NCBI GenBank assembly: GCA_964017045.1
Contig: OZ024806.1
Location: 4,608,488-4,672,487 of the forward strand
DNA from: Omphiscola glabra
Taxonomy: Eukaryota > Mollusca > Gastropoda > Lymnaeidae
DNA: 64,000 nt
Direction: 5' to 3'
This document shows, piece by piece, positions 34,985 to 45,639 of the stretch. A program made the position numbers and the translations under genes. Each line of letters begins with the position of its first letter. Position 1 is the first letter of the stretch. The notes under the pieces are model-generated. The model saw nothing but the letters and a program-made list of their open reading frames with translations. It had not been told where the DNA came from and did no database searches.

Positions 34985-35385
34985 TTTTTCTCGTCCCTGA
35001 ACTATAATTATAATCCAATGACCCACTCGCTTATACACAGCAAATTAAATTCACCAACTATTTCAGAAAAACAAAAGAAAATATTGCGCACCAAACGCAC
35101 TTGCGATTTGTTTTAAAAAGATTCTCATTTAGCGCAGTCATCGTGAATTTCATTTTATCATACCCTTGAAAAACAGGAAACATTTATTTGTGGTGGTTGG
35201 GGCAGGGATTGGCGTGACAATTTTATTGAATGTGTTGTCATCAACAACGAGTCTATGTGCCAAGTTTCATTTCAATGGCTGGACGGGAAGTGGGCAAATT
35301 AGCTGTCCAAAGATTGTACCCCCCCCAGCCAGGCAGTCAGTCATCCAGCCAGCCACCCACAAACAAAATCAAAGTTAATATAAAG
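34985..35385 (+). repeat. Composite dispersed repeat, blocks A and B together
   Basis: Block A (34985-35155) matches 20568-20722 through CCACTCG, CACCAAACGCAC and AGATTCTCATTTAGCGC. Block B (35165-35385) matches 18655-18860 on the other strand through GTGCCAAGTTTCA, GACGGGAAGTGGG and CCAGCCAGCCACCCACAAAC. The two blocks lie side by side only here, so this is the most complete copy of an unclassified interspersed element. Confidence 0.6.
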
Positions 35386-36550
35386 TATTTGTGTTTAAGA
35401 TTTTAGCCTATGAAATCAAGAGGGCTGCGAGCTATCAAACAGATAAGATCTTTAATTGGGCGCAAAACCAGTTTCAAAAACTATACAGAGTATTAACCGT
35501 CTCCAAGGGTTCTCATGGCGTAGAGTGCCATTCCCCATCTATAACAGGAAGAAAGTAAACATTTACAACGAGTTTGATCACTTTAATTTTTAACTTTTAA
35601 ATAATTTGTCACCTATCTGTGGTATTAATTGTATAATTCATTGGGAATACCCATTTCGATATGTGGGCGTGGTTGATGCCCAACAACGATAAAGAACAGC
35701 TTGTATTCAGAGTTCAGTACAGTTGATCGTGGCTCGCCCGATGCCCACAAAGACTGTGCTCAATTCACTGAAATAATCAAAAGCTTTTTAATCTTTTGCG
35801 TAAAATTGATTGGATACTTCTATAGCGCTGGTATCCATGCTACTTTAGCATGCTCACTGAGCTCTGTAATATAATCTTTATAATCCCGAATAAAAACAAA
35901 CTTACCGAACGACTGGTGTCAAAATAGATAAACAGATAAATTGTTATATCTAATCAACTAACCAATTTTGTTATAAAACTATATCTTCAGAAACGATTTA
36001 TATGCCACAATCGAAAGAAAAATATATACATTTCCATATATAAAATATATTTTTAGAATTTATTATGAACTTTTTTTTGTAAACCACAAGCTGGCCACAA
36101 TGATCCATGTTAACATATTTCTATTCTGTATTTGAAGACCAAAAATAAATTTACAAACTAATATTTTCGACATTTGTGCGAAAATCAAATTGGAAATTGC
36201 ATCTGTGCATTTGTAGTCTACAATTAAGAACCCTTGAAATGAAATGTTTAGAACCCTTCTATCCAGTGTGACGCGCAGGTGACGTATTTATCTTCTTTTT
36301 TTTTAACATTAAGACCTTGAAAGTGTCACATGACCTGCAACCTCAATGTCATTATAGTAAATATTTTTAAAAGATTACTTTTACCCCATTCTTTCTGTCA
36401 TTTCTAGTGGGTGGGGTGGGGGTGTTTGGGTGTGTTCTTTTCATGTTTTCCTCTTGTCTAAGTCCGGTTCCGGTTGTTAAACTACGCAGATCCGTGTACG
36501 GGTCAAGGAATAGGGTCGACTTGTAATGACCTTGACTTTGAGTCAACACA
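35386..36550. other. AT-rich spacer
   Basis: Includes ATAGCGCTGGTATCCATGC near 35822, which looks like part of another dispersed repeat, and a GGGTGGGGTGGGGG patch near 36410. No exon supported. Confidence 0.4.
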
Positions 36551-36559
36551 TATAAAAAA
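36551..36559 (+). promoter_or_regulatory. TATA-box-like motif TATAAAAAA
   Basis: Lies in a locally GC-richer context (followed by CCCCGCGGTCC) about 0.9 kb upstream of the start codon of the secreted-protein gene at 37467. A 5'-untranslated exon spliced to the acceptor at 37432 would be needed. Speculative. Confidence 0.28.
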
Positions 36560-36789
36560 CCCCGCGGTCCAGGTGACAGTAGTTTTGATCCAGCTTCATT
36601 ACCTTCGTCAGGGTCACATTTTACTACTGTCAGACTACTGCTGTCATAGAAAAAGTACTTTTCATACATTTAGAGTAGGTCAAGTAATACTACCCTCAGG
36701 GCAAGTTACTTCTATCAGACTAAAGTGCTACTGTTACCGTAAAAATAACCACTCTCAGAGCAAAGAGATTCTGCAAGAGAAAAGTACTA

Positions 36790-36955
36790 TTGTCAGACTT
36801 AAGTGCTACTGTCAAACTAAAGTGCTACTGTCAAACTAAAGTGCTACTGTCAGACTAAAGTTCTACTGTCAGACTAAAGTTCTACTGTCAGACTAAATTT
36901 ATACTGTCAGACTAAAGTGCTACTGTCAGACTAAAGTGCTATTGTCAGACTAAGT
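36790..36955. repeat. 19-bp minisatellite, about 9 copies
   Basis: Unit CTAAAGTGCTACTGTCAGA with variants TTCTAC and AAACTAAAG. A few diverged single copies (TACTACTGTCAGACTAC) occur upstream from 36620. Confidence 0.92.
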
Positions 36956-37004
36956 GTGGCGAAGTGCTAACAACCTAACTTGAGAGTAAAACTTCCATAT
37001 ACAT

Positions 37005-37055
37005 CAGGCCTGCACAACATACGGCCCGCCTTGAATTTTGAGTTGCGCAGGCCTG
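37005..37055. mobile_element. 51-bp micro-MITE of hAT type
   Basis: Starts CAGGCCTGCACAAC and ends GTTGCGCAGGCCTG, inverted repeats matching at 13 of 14 positions, with only about 23 bp between. Flanks ATATACAT and ATATAGAT look like an 8-bp target-site duplication with one mismatch, fitting the nnnTAnnn preference of Buster-type hAT elements. The internal ACGGCCCGCC is also typical of hAT termini. Confidence 0.65.
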
Positions 37056-37094
37056 ATATAGATAGTAAATCTGAAAGGACCCAGATAGATGGTC

Positions 37095-37395
37095 GGGCAG
37101 GAGAAATGTAGATAGTTAATTTGACAGAAGCCATATAGATAGTTTATCTGACAGGAGCCATATAGATAGTTAATCTGACAAGAGCCATATAGATAGTTAA
37201 TTTGACAGGAGCCATATAGATAGTTAATCTGACAAGAGCCATATAATTAGTTAATCTGACAGGAGCCATATAGATAGTTAATCTGACAAGAGCCATATAG
37301 ATAGTTTATCTGACAGGAGCCATATAGATAGTTAATCTGACAAGAGCCATATAGATAGTTTATCTGACAGGAGCCATATAGTTAATCTGACAGCA
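37095..37395. repeat. 27-bp minisatellite, about 11 copies
   Basis: Units share GAGCCATATAGATAGTTAAT and CTGACAG or CTGACAA; ends 40 bp before the acceptor-like TTAATTACAG at 37432. Confidence 0.94.
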
Positions 37396-37466
37396 GAAAA
37401 GTAAAAAATAATTTGATCCTTATTAATTACAGCTGTGAACAACGCGCAAACAGACTTTGATACAAG

Positions 37467-40400
37467 ATGAATTGTGTCCCTTTATTCGCTGCACTTGTCT
37501 CTCTTGTGGCGGCCTTCGGCAGTGCAGGTAAATATATAACAGTGGAAAGGGCAGTCTCCTGTAAGTAAATATATAGCAGTGTAAAGGGCAGTCTCCTGTA
37601 TGTAAATATATAACAGTGTTAAGGGCAGTCTCCTGTAAGTAAATATATAGCAGTGTAAAGGGCAGTCTCCTGTAAGTAAATATATAGCAGTGTAAAGGGC
37701 AGTCTCCTGTAAGTAAATATATAGCAGTGTAATGGGAATTCTCCTTTAAGTTTAAGAATGTACATGCTGGGCACAACATAAGGCATACATTTTTCTGAAG
37801 TTTGTCTGTGTTTTAATCAGATGAAGCAGATGAATCACAATCAAAATTCCCTCTAAGCTGTGCGCAAAATAGCTTTACAAAATGAGAAGATATAGTTGCG
37901 ACCTCTTAAAAGAACCCTGTGCGCTTAACAGATAATGGAATTAATATGTACCTATCAGGGGGTGAAAGGGGGGGGGGGAGATTATACATGAGCCAAGTAC
38001 ATACTGTAAAACAGCTTTGAGCCTTGTGCGATGTACTTACTGTACAGCTTTGAGCATTGAGTGATGTACTTACTGTGTACAGCTTTGAGCATTGAGTGAT
38101 GTACTTACTGTGTACAGCTTTGAGCATTGAGTGATGTACTTACTGTACAGCTTTGAGCATTGAGTGATGTACTTACTGTACAGCTTTGAGCATTGAGTGA
38201 TGTACTTACTGTACAGCTTTGAGCATTGAGTGATGTACTTACTGTGTACAGCTTTGAGCATTGAGTGATGTACTTACTGTACAGCTTTGAACATTGAGTG
38301 GTGTACTTACTGTGTACAGCTTTGAGCATTGAGTGATGTACTTACTGTGTACAGCTTTGAGCATTGAGTGGTGTACTTACTGTACAGCTTTGAGCATTGA
38401 GTGGTGTACTTACTGTGTACAGCTTTGAGCATTGAGTGATGTACTTACTGTGTACAGCTTTGAGCATTGAGTGGTGTACTTACTGTACAGCTTTGAGCAT
38501 TGAGTGATGTACTTACTGTACAGCTTTGAGCATTGAGTGATGTACTTACTGTACAGCTTTGAGCATTGAGTGATGTACTTACTGTACAGCTTTGAGCATT
38601 GAGTGGTGTACTTACTGTGTACAGCTTTGAGCATTGAGTGATGTACTTACTGTGTACAGCTTTGAGCATTGAGTGACGTACTTACTGTACAGCTTTGAGC
38701 ATTGAGTGATGTACTTACTGTGTACAGCTTTGAGCATTGAGTGATGTACTTACTGTGTACAGCTTTGAGCATTGAGTGATGTATATATAATGTGCACTGC
38801 CTTAAACAACCGTCCTACTTACAAATCAGACGGTGTCACGTGATAGGGCTAGAGGATTAGTCGTGTCAGTGAAAACTGCAACAGATGCTTAATAACAAAG
38901 AAAATAGCTAGATGTAGCTAAAGAGAGGGAGAGAGATAGAGAGAGAAAAAGAGAGAGGTAGAGAGAGAAAGAGGGAGGGAAAGAGATAGAGAGAGAAAAA
39001 GAGAGAGGTAGAGAGAGAAAGAGGGAGGGAGAGAGATAGAGAGAGAGAGAAAGAGAGAGGGGGTAGAGAGAGCAAAAAAGCGTACTCTATCTAGTAGACT
39101 AGAACCATTAAAGAAGGAATCATCTACTCACAAACAGCATACAAAGTAGATTTAAGTTTGTAGTGAATACATCTAATTTAGGAGATGCATTTTTATTAGG
39201 TTATTAGTCCCAGGTGCAATCGACTCGTCAGCAAATGCTGGACGTAATACAAAAGTTACGCCACTATGAGGTAGCAGGGTATGAAGTATCTTAACGCTTG
39301 CCACACATGAAAATCTACCCATATTTGGTATAGATATTAGCATAACTTAAATTTCTTTATAAAAATCACTTATCATTGCAGCATAGCAACATAGTAACAT
39401 AGCTACATAGCAACATAGCTACATAGAAATATCGCTACTTCGAAAAATAGGAGGGCACATATCAAAATCAATATTGATTAAACGGATGGGACACGTTTAA
39501 TTGGACTGCAACTGATCTTAGGCACCTCTGAATTCAAACCCGGAGATGGAGTCCCGTGTGCGGATAACACTGACACAATGAAACATTCCGACCACTCTTG
39601 CGACGCCACTGGTGCCAAGCTGTATCCTCCACATATGTGTTCCCTTTTGTTATCCAGTGGCGTGGAGAGGGGCAATTGGCTGTGTAAGGAATCAGCTGAT
39701 AATCCTGAATATAGAATTATCCTAGGCCTTGTGGATTTCGGCCTGCGTAGTCTACAACATCGTCACATTGTGACGGGCAGATGCCAGACAGAAAGCGGCA
39801 GATTCCTAAAAATGGTACAACAGCAGATTGCTCTTAAAATGTTATTTATCATGTTGTTGTTCGTCCTTCGCACCTGACGACGACGACGCGGCTATACTCG
39901 GCGGTGACAACTTGGCTAAACTCGACGGGGACCACGCGGCTATACTCGACGGTGACCACGTCGTTATATTCGGCGGTGATCACATTGCTATACTCGATGG
40001 TGACCACATTGCTATACTCGACGGTGACCACATTGTTATACTCGGCGGTGACCACATTGCTATACTCGACGGTGAGTACGCCGGTGGCTTGTTAATACTA
40101 TCTGTGCCAGTAGATCTTGGCAACATAAAGGACACACGCGTTTGTTTGGTTTGTTTTGTTGTTGTTGTTTTTTTTTTGGGGGGGGGGGGGGGCTCTGATG
40201 GTATTGAAGGGAAATCTTTCTCCTTTCACGTATGCTTTGCGAAGAATGCAATATATGTGCAATCCAAAGCTAGACCGTTTCCTATGAGTTCAGGTCGATG
40301 CTAGACTGTGTTTCCTATGAGTTCTTGTCGATGCTAGATAGTGTTTTCTATGAGTTCTTTTCGATGCTAGATAGTGTTTCTTATGAGTTCTGGTCGATGC

Positions 40401-42876
40401 TAGACTGTATTTCCCATGAGTTGTGGTCGATGCTAGACTGTTTCCAATGAGTTCTGGTCGATGCTAGATAGTGTTTCTTATGAGTTCAGGTCGATGCTAG
40501 ACTGTGTTTCCCATGAGTTCAGGTCGATTCTAGACTGTGTTTCCCATGAGTCCTAGTCGATGTCTATGGAACACTTTGAAGCAAACTGTTGAAACGTTAT
40601 TTTTCTGCTCACCAGCGTTGTCCGTACGTTACTTGTTTGACCGTCTGCTGTCTGTCCGTACGTTACTTGATAGACCGTCTGCTGTCTGTTTGTACGTTAC
40701 TTGTTAGACGGTCTGCTGTCTGTCTGTACGTTACTTGTTAGACGGTCTGCTGTCTGTCCGTATGTTACTTGCTTGACCGTCTGCTTTCTGTCTGTACGTT
40801 ACTTGTTAGACCGTCTGCTGTCTGTCCGTACGTTACTTGTTAGACCGTCTGCTGTCTGTCCGTACGTTACTCGTTAGACCGTCTGCTGTCTGCCACTCTA
40901 CTAACATTCCCACCCCAAAATATATATATATATCTAGCTTTTCTTATTAAGAACGTGTGGATGCTGAGAAAGCCACACTGTTGTAGGACATCTGAATCAG
41001 AGACTGAGTCCTGCAACCATATGCCCAAAGGACTCCGTAAACAGCAATAAGATAGATTGCTTAGTTGTCTAAAATGCGTGCTGTATACTTGTAGTCTAAT
41101 TAACTAATATTCTTCTTGTAATGGCCTTTTAGCCTAACCATTATTTTTTTTTAATATATATATATAATAATTGTATTCCATAATTAAACCGTTACTCATA
41201 TTATTTAATATACCCTGCCTTCCTTCAACTCAGGATCTACCGTTATACTGGCCTCCTCCAACTCAGGATCTACCGTTATACCGGCCACCCTCCAACTCAG
41301 GATCTACCGTTATACTGGCCTCCCTCCAACTCAGGATCTACCGTTATAACGGCCACCCTCCAACTCAGTATCTACCGTTATACCGGCCGCCCTCCAACTC
41401 AGGATATGCCATTATACTGGCCTCCCTCACACTCAGGATCTGCCATTATACTTGCATCCCTCCAACTCAGTATCTGCCATTATACTTGCCTCCCTCCAAC
41501 TCAGGATCTGCGATTATACTTGCATCCCTCCAACTCAGGATCTGCCATTATACTTGCCTCCCTCCAACTCAGTATCTGCCATTATACTGGCCTCCATCAC
41601 ACTCAGGATCTGCCATTATACTTGCCTCCCTCCAACTGAGGATCTGCCATTATACTGGCCTCCCTCACACTCAGGATCTACCATTATACTGGCCTCCCTC
41701 ACACTCAGGATCTACCATTATACTGGCCTCCTCCTAAGTTTGATACCACTTCCTCACTGAACCATATTTACAAAATGTTACTAAAAAGGCGGTAATCTCT
41801 CTCTCCCTCACACACACAAACGCATACACACACATATTTTTTTTTTAAAATAACATTTTAACATTTAAAAATCAGTGTTTTAAAATTTGTATACTTCAGG
41901 GGCGGACCCGACTACAGTGTGCACCGGTGTACAGGCCAGCAGCAACAATTTCAAATATGCACTCGTGAACGTCCCAGGAGCTGTCAAAGTGGAGTCGGTG
42001 GATCTTGTCTCCCAGCAATCGGGGAGTCCGTGCACTAAGGGGGTCTCCTTCGGTTTCGTTGGGCCGGATGTCTACGTCGACAAGGGCTGCAGAGGAATCT
42101 TCAACGCTTGTTACATACCAGGTAAAATCATGTTACATACCAGGTCAAATCATGTTACATACCAGGTCAAGTCATGTTACATAACAGGTCAAGTCATGTT
42201 ACATACCAGGTCAAATCAAGTTACATACCAGGTCAAGTCATGTTACATACCAGGTCAAGTCATGTTATATACCAGGTCAAATCATGTTACATACCAGGTC
42301 CAATCATGTTACATACCAGGTCCAATCATGTTACATACCAGGTCAAATCATGTTACACACAAGGTTAAATCATGTTACACACCAGGTCAAATCATGTTAC
42401 ATACCAGGTCAAATCATGTAACATACAAGGTCAAATCATGTTACATACCAGGTCAAATCATGTTACATACAAGGTCAAATCATGTTACATACCAGGTCCA
42501 ATCATGTTACATACCAGGTCAAATCATGTTACATACCAGGTCAAATCATGTTACATACCAGGTCAAGTCTTGTTACATACTTGGTCAAGTCATGTTACAT
42601 ACTATTTCAAGTCATGTTACATACTAGGTAGAGTCATGTTACATACCAGTTATTGTTTTCCTTTCAGGCATCAACCAACAAATAACGTGCTCTAGTGACA
42701 ACTTCAAGGAGAAAGTGTGCTATGCGAATTTCCCGATCGAGCACTACAACCTGAGGACACAGATTTCCCACTCACCTTGTGTTGAGAACCAGAGCTATAA
42801 TATCGTCGCCAACATGGTCATCGTCAGAAATGGATGCAGGGGCGTCTTCAATGTTGGTACCACCAACAAGCCTTGA
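37467..42876 (+). CDS. Secreted protein with two DUF3011-like cysteine repeats
   Basis: Exons 37467-37527, 41900-42121 and 42668-42876 join in phase 1 at both introns (donors GTAAAT and GTAAAA, acceptors ACTTCAG and CTTTCAG) to give 163 residues. Exon 1 supplies a signal peptide (MNCVPLFAALVSLVAAFGSA), so the product is secreted. Residues about 27-95 and 99-159 are two related repeats of a cysteine domain: an initial Cys, then Q-x-S-G/H-S-P-C, and a closing V-x-V-x-x-GCRGIFN or NGCRGVFN. This pattern matches the DUF3011 family as I know it (closing GCRAEF motif); the biochemical role is unknown. The start is the first Met before the hydrophobic stretch. Intron 1 (4.4 kb) is full of minisatellites, and both introns begin with arrays copied from the exon-intron junction. 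AATAAA signals occur at 43305-43319. Confidence 0.82.
37515..37745. repeat. 37-bp minisatellite seeded on the exon 1 splice donor, about 6 copies
   Basis: Units share AAGGGCAGTCTCCTGTAAG and TAAATATATAGCAGTGT. The exon 1 end GGCAGTGCAG followed by GTAAATATATA is the first, diverged unit. Later units carry CCTGTAAGTAAAT, which resembles an ideal 5' splice site. Confidence 0.9.
38015..38785. repeat. 33/35-bp minisatellite, about 23 copies
   Basis: Units share TTTGAGCATTGAGTGATGTA and CTTACTGTACAGC; long units insert TG (CTGTGTACAGC). Long and short units alternate in a non-random order, and GTGGTG marks several units. Confidence 0.95.
38920..39080. repeat. GA-rich simple repeat
   Basis: Purine-only GAGA-type tract with a larger internal period (GAGATAGAGAGAGAAAAAGA blocks recurring). 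Confidence 0.93.
39482..39795 (+). repeat. Dispersed repeat of about 320 bp
   Basis: Homologous to 53990-54345 on the opposite strand: both contain ATGAAACATTCCGA, GGTGCCAAGCTGTAT, TTATCCAGTGGCGTGGAGAG and CGTCACATTGTGACGG. It has no visible transposase. It lies in intron 1 of the secreted-protein gene. Confidence 0.75.
39880..40080. repeat. 24-bp minisatellite, about 8 copies
   Basis: Units share CTCGACGGTGACCACATTGC and TATA, with CGGCGG and AACTTGG variants. In-frame 8-residue repeat (ILDGDHIA); treated as intronic repeat. Confidence 0.92.
40283..40562. repeat. 33-bp minisatellite, about 9 copies
   Basis: Units share CCTATGAGTTCTGGTCGATG and CTAGACTGTGTTT, with TAGATAGTG and CCCATGAG forms. 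Confidence 0.94.
40617..40893. repeat. 34-bp minisatellite, about 8 copies
   Basis: Units share GTCTGCTGTCTGTCCGTACG and TTACTTGTTAGACC. Confidence 0.94.
40894..41227. other. Intronic spacer
   Basis: Intron 1 sequence with two short TA microsatellites (near 40920 and 41152). Nothing else. Confidence 0.5.
41228..41735. repeat. 34-bp minisatellite, about 15 copies
   Basis: Units share AACTCAGGATCTGCCATTAT and ACTGGCCTCCCTCC. Each unit is acceptor-like (pyrimidine tract followed by CTCAG). It ends about 165 bp before the true exon 2 acceptor. Confidence 0.94.
42105..42655. repeat. 22-bp minisatellite seeded on the exon 2 splice donor, about 24 copies
   Basis: Unit pieces TGTTACATACCAGGTCAAAT and CA. 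The exon 2 end TGTTACATACCAG followed by GTAAAATCA is the first unit; later units have GTCAAA, GTCCAA or GTTAAA at the donor position. The plus strand has no stop in any frame of the unit, so the exon stays open through about 500 bp of array. Confidence 0.95.
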
Positions 42877-42889
42877 ATCACCCACAGAC

Positions 42890-43132
42890 CTTCCACACAT
42901 CGACCACACACAGACCTTCAACAGCGACCTCCCACAGACCTTGGACACGACGACCACCCATAGACCTTCGACACAACGACCACCCATAGACCTTCGACAC
43001 AACGACCACACATAGACCTTCAACACAACGACCACCCATAGACCTTCGACACAACGACCACTCACAGACCATCGACACGACCACCCATAGACCTTCGACA
43101 CAACGACCACCCACAGACCTTGCTTCCTTTCG
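42890..43132. repeat. 26-bp minisatellite in the 3' UTR, about 9 copies
   Basis: Units share CGACACAACGACCACCCATA and GACCTT. It starts about 14 bp after the stop codon of the secreted-protein gene. Confidence 0.93.
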
Positions 43133-43624
43133 ACACATAAACCGAATGATCAATGTATCTTTTTTTTCTTCTCATTTAAACACAGTTAACATAGAATCAC
43201 ATACATTTTATTATAAGTCATTCAACATAAAACGTTTTTTTTGGTAATATGTGCCAAAACAAAGGCATTTTATTCTATGTAATCCATGTGTTTGTGTCTA
43301 TATAAATAAATTAAATAAACACATACATACGTACACATGTTTATATATTTTAAAAGGTGAAACTTGCCTTTAGTGTTGTCAATGAATATGATTGTATTGA
43401 ATGTTTACTATCTTAGATCAGTCAAGAAAAATAATAATAGTTATATGAGGGACTGCTGTTCAAGTCATGTGAAGTAAATAAATAGTGGAACAAGATTTGT
43501 TCATGCTTGTGAACAAGAAAAGACGTTTCGGCAAAATGCCTTCCTCGGCAGACTATACAAAACAAGAAAAAAAAAAACAAATGCAAAAACGATTGTTTCC
43601 CCAGATGACAATGTAGCTCTTTCG
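43133..43624. other. 3' flank of the secreted-protein gene
   Basis: AT-rich; carries two AATAAA motifs (43305-43310 and 43314-43319) that could end the transcript. Nothing else recognised. Confidence 0.45.
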
Positions 43625-43890
43625 GTCTCTGTGTACATAACGTCAACAACGTGTACATGAAAAGTTAGTCTCTGTGTACATAACGTCAACCACGTGTACA
43701 TGAAAAGTTTGTATGTGTGTACATAACGCCAACCACGTGTACATGAAAAGTTAGTCTTTGTGTACATAACGCCAACCACGTGTACATGAAAAGTTAGTCT
43801 GTGTGTACATAACGTCAATCATGTTTACATCAAAAGTTAGTCTGTGTGTACATAACGTCAACCACGTATACATTAAAAGTTAGTTGCGTG
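43625..43890. repeat. 43-bp minisatellite, about 6 copies
   Basis: Units share GTCTGTGTGTACATAACGTC and AACCACGTGTACATGAAAAG. Confidence 0.94.
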
Positions 43891-44096
43891 TATAGAGGTT
43901 TATTTTACAGTTTAAAAATGTTGAAAAGACGTGTTGTATTTCAAAACATTTTGTTGTTGTGTTATCTTAATTGACTAGACCAGATTATTATAACAAGCGT
44001 TATCATCGTGTAGAGTTCCCGGTTATGAGTAGGCCATAACAAGATCTCCCTCCATTGATATCTTTCTTTTGCTGCTTTCTCAATGTCCTTCTAAGT

Positions 44097-44292
44097 CAGT
44101 GATTCTCAACCTTATTAATGCCGCGACCCTTTAACACAGTCACTCATGTTGTGGCGACCCCCAGCCATAAAATTATTTTTGTTTCTACTTATAACTGTGG
44201 AGTATATGTGTTTTCAGATGGTCTTAGGCGACCCCTGGGAAAGGGTCGCGTGTCCCCCAAAAGGGTCGCGACCCACAGGATGAGAACCAATG
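44097..44292 (-). mobile_element. SPIN-type hAT MITE, full length with target duplication
   Basis: A 196-bp element starting CAGTGATTCTCAACCTTATT and ending GGATGAGAACCAATG, flanked by perfect 8-bp duplications TTCTAAGT at 44089-44096 and 44293-44300. Internal words AATGCCGCGACCCTTTAA, CATAAAATTATTTTTGTTTC, GATGGTCTTAGGCGACCCC and GGTCGCGACCCACAGG match the non-autonomous SPIN consensus as I remember it. The TTCTAAGT duplication fits the nnnTAnnn target of the Buster group, to which SPIN belongs. No transposase is encoded. A truncated sister copy is at 19574. Confidence 0.92.
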
Positions 44293-44385
44293 TTCTAAGT
44301 GAATCCCAATGCCCCAGACTTGAATTATTTTGTTAATTCCCTTCTCCTTGTAGTATTCGGTCTGCCACGCTCTCTTGTCTCTTGT

Positions 44386-44706
44386 GAGGTCCACCTTAAC
44401 GCCGGTCTCGCTATGCTTGTAGGTCCACCTTAACGCCGGTCTCGCTATGCTTGTAGGTCCACCTTAACGCCGGTCTCGCTATGCTTGTAGGTCCACCTTA
44501 ACGCCGGTCTCGCTATGCTTGTAGGTCCACCTTAACGCCGGTCTCGCTATGCTTGTAGGTCATCCTTAACGCCGGTCTCGCTATGCTTGTAGGTCCACCT
44601 TAACGCCGGTCTCGCTATGCTTGTAGGTCCACCTTAACGCCAGTCTCGCTATGCTTGTAGGTCCACCTTAACGCCGGTCTCGCTATGCTTGTAGGTCCAT
44701 CTTAAC
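44386..44706. repeat. 34-bp minisatellite, about 9.5 copies
   Basis: Units share GTAGGTCCACCTTAACGCC and GGTCTCGCTATGCTT. Almost identical copies, so a recent expansion. Each unit holds a donor-like CTTGTAGGT. Confidence 0.95.
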
Positions 44707-45029
44707 GTCCATGTCAGTTTAATTGATGTCCTACACTTTATTAGTAAGTCTTTAATTCTTAACTTCTTTTTTTCTCTCTGTAGTTCAGATAATCATTAGA
44801 AGCGTAGCCAAAAAAAAAAGGGGGGGGGGGGGACACCGGAAGCTCAATAATAGAAACGTAGACATTGGAAAATAAATGGAAATTCCTGAAAAAAAAATGA
44901 GAAAACAGATCAGAATAAATGATGTCTATAAAAAAAAATCATGATTAGAACCTAGACATTGTTCATTGATCGTTTCATAAACGGGGGTGAGTCGACCTAT
45001 TAGGCGATTGGGTACCACCCGAGATGGAC
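44707..45029. other. Spacer with A-run/G-run
   Basis: GCGTAGCC followed by an A-run and G-run near 44802-44832 resembles a decayed DNA-transposon end. Otherwise AT-rich. Confidence 0.35.
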
Positions 45030-45345
45030 AACACCCGATGGGCATAACACGATTGGCATCACCCGATGGGCATAACCCGATGAATGGACATTATTATTAT
45101 TATTATAGGTAGTTTTCTATAGCGTGGTACCCCAGCCTAACCATCCCATAACAATGTACATGTGAAGCCATGGACGGCACTCAACAGCGTCGTTTGACGG
45201 TCAGAGGTAGAAATCAGTCGGGATAGTAGATACTCCGATGGGCTTCACCCGATAAGCATAACCCGATGGACATACCCCGATGGATGAACATACCCCGATG
45301 GGCATCACCCGATGGGCATCATCCGATGGACATAATCCGATCTAC
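45030..45345. repeat. Irregular CCCGATGGGCAT repeat interrupted by unique DNA
   Basis: Words such as ACCCGATGGGCATAACCCGA recur before and after a 140-bp insert that starts with an ATT microsatellite (about 45088-45108). The same word flanking both sides suggests that an element landed in the array. Confidence 0.7.
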
Positions 45346-45639
45346 AATATTAAGATCAACTTTATCTGGCAACATTGAGATCAACTTTTTCTGGCAACAA
45401 TTAGGAAGCATTTATGCTAATGATCTTTGAAACAGACAGGAAACGTGTCAGATGGGCACATGATTGATAGCCTGGCCATATTTTATAATACCCGTAGCCG
45501 TGTGTAGACGTACAGTTTAGATGCACATTGATCTGCGGATCTGAGAACTATAGCTTTTATGCTTGGGGGTACAATCCGTTGAACCGACAGTAAAATCAGT
45601 CAAATCTCTCACACGTCAGCCGACTCGAAGTAGACGTTT
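45346..45639. other. Spacer
   Basis: A 28-bp direct duplication (GATCAACTTTATCTGGCAACA and a near copy) at 45352-45402. No gene. Confidence 0.45.

Noticed and set aside
41897..41912. CAGGGGCGGACC at the exon 2 acceptor resembles a hAT terminus
   Set aside because: The similarity is short, and the exon reads as conserved coding sequence in correct phase, so chance is likelier.
42121..42627. Extension of exon 2 through the 22-bp array as real coding sequence
   Set aside because: The GTAAAA donor at 42122 and a matching phase-1 acceptor at 42667 give a clean two-domain protein; the array frame is open only because the unit lacks stops.
43422..43818. Minus-strand frames of 78 and 105 codons
   Set aside because: Produced by the 43-bp minisatellite and its AT-rich flank.
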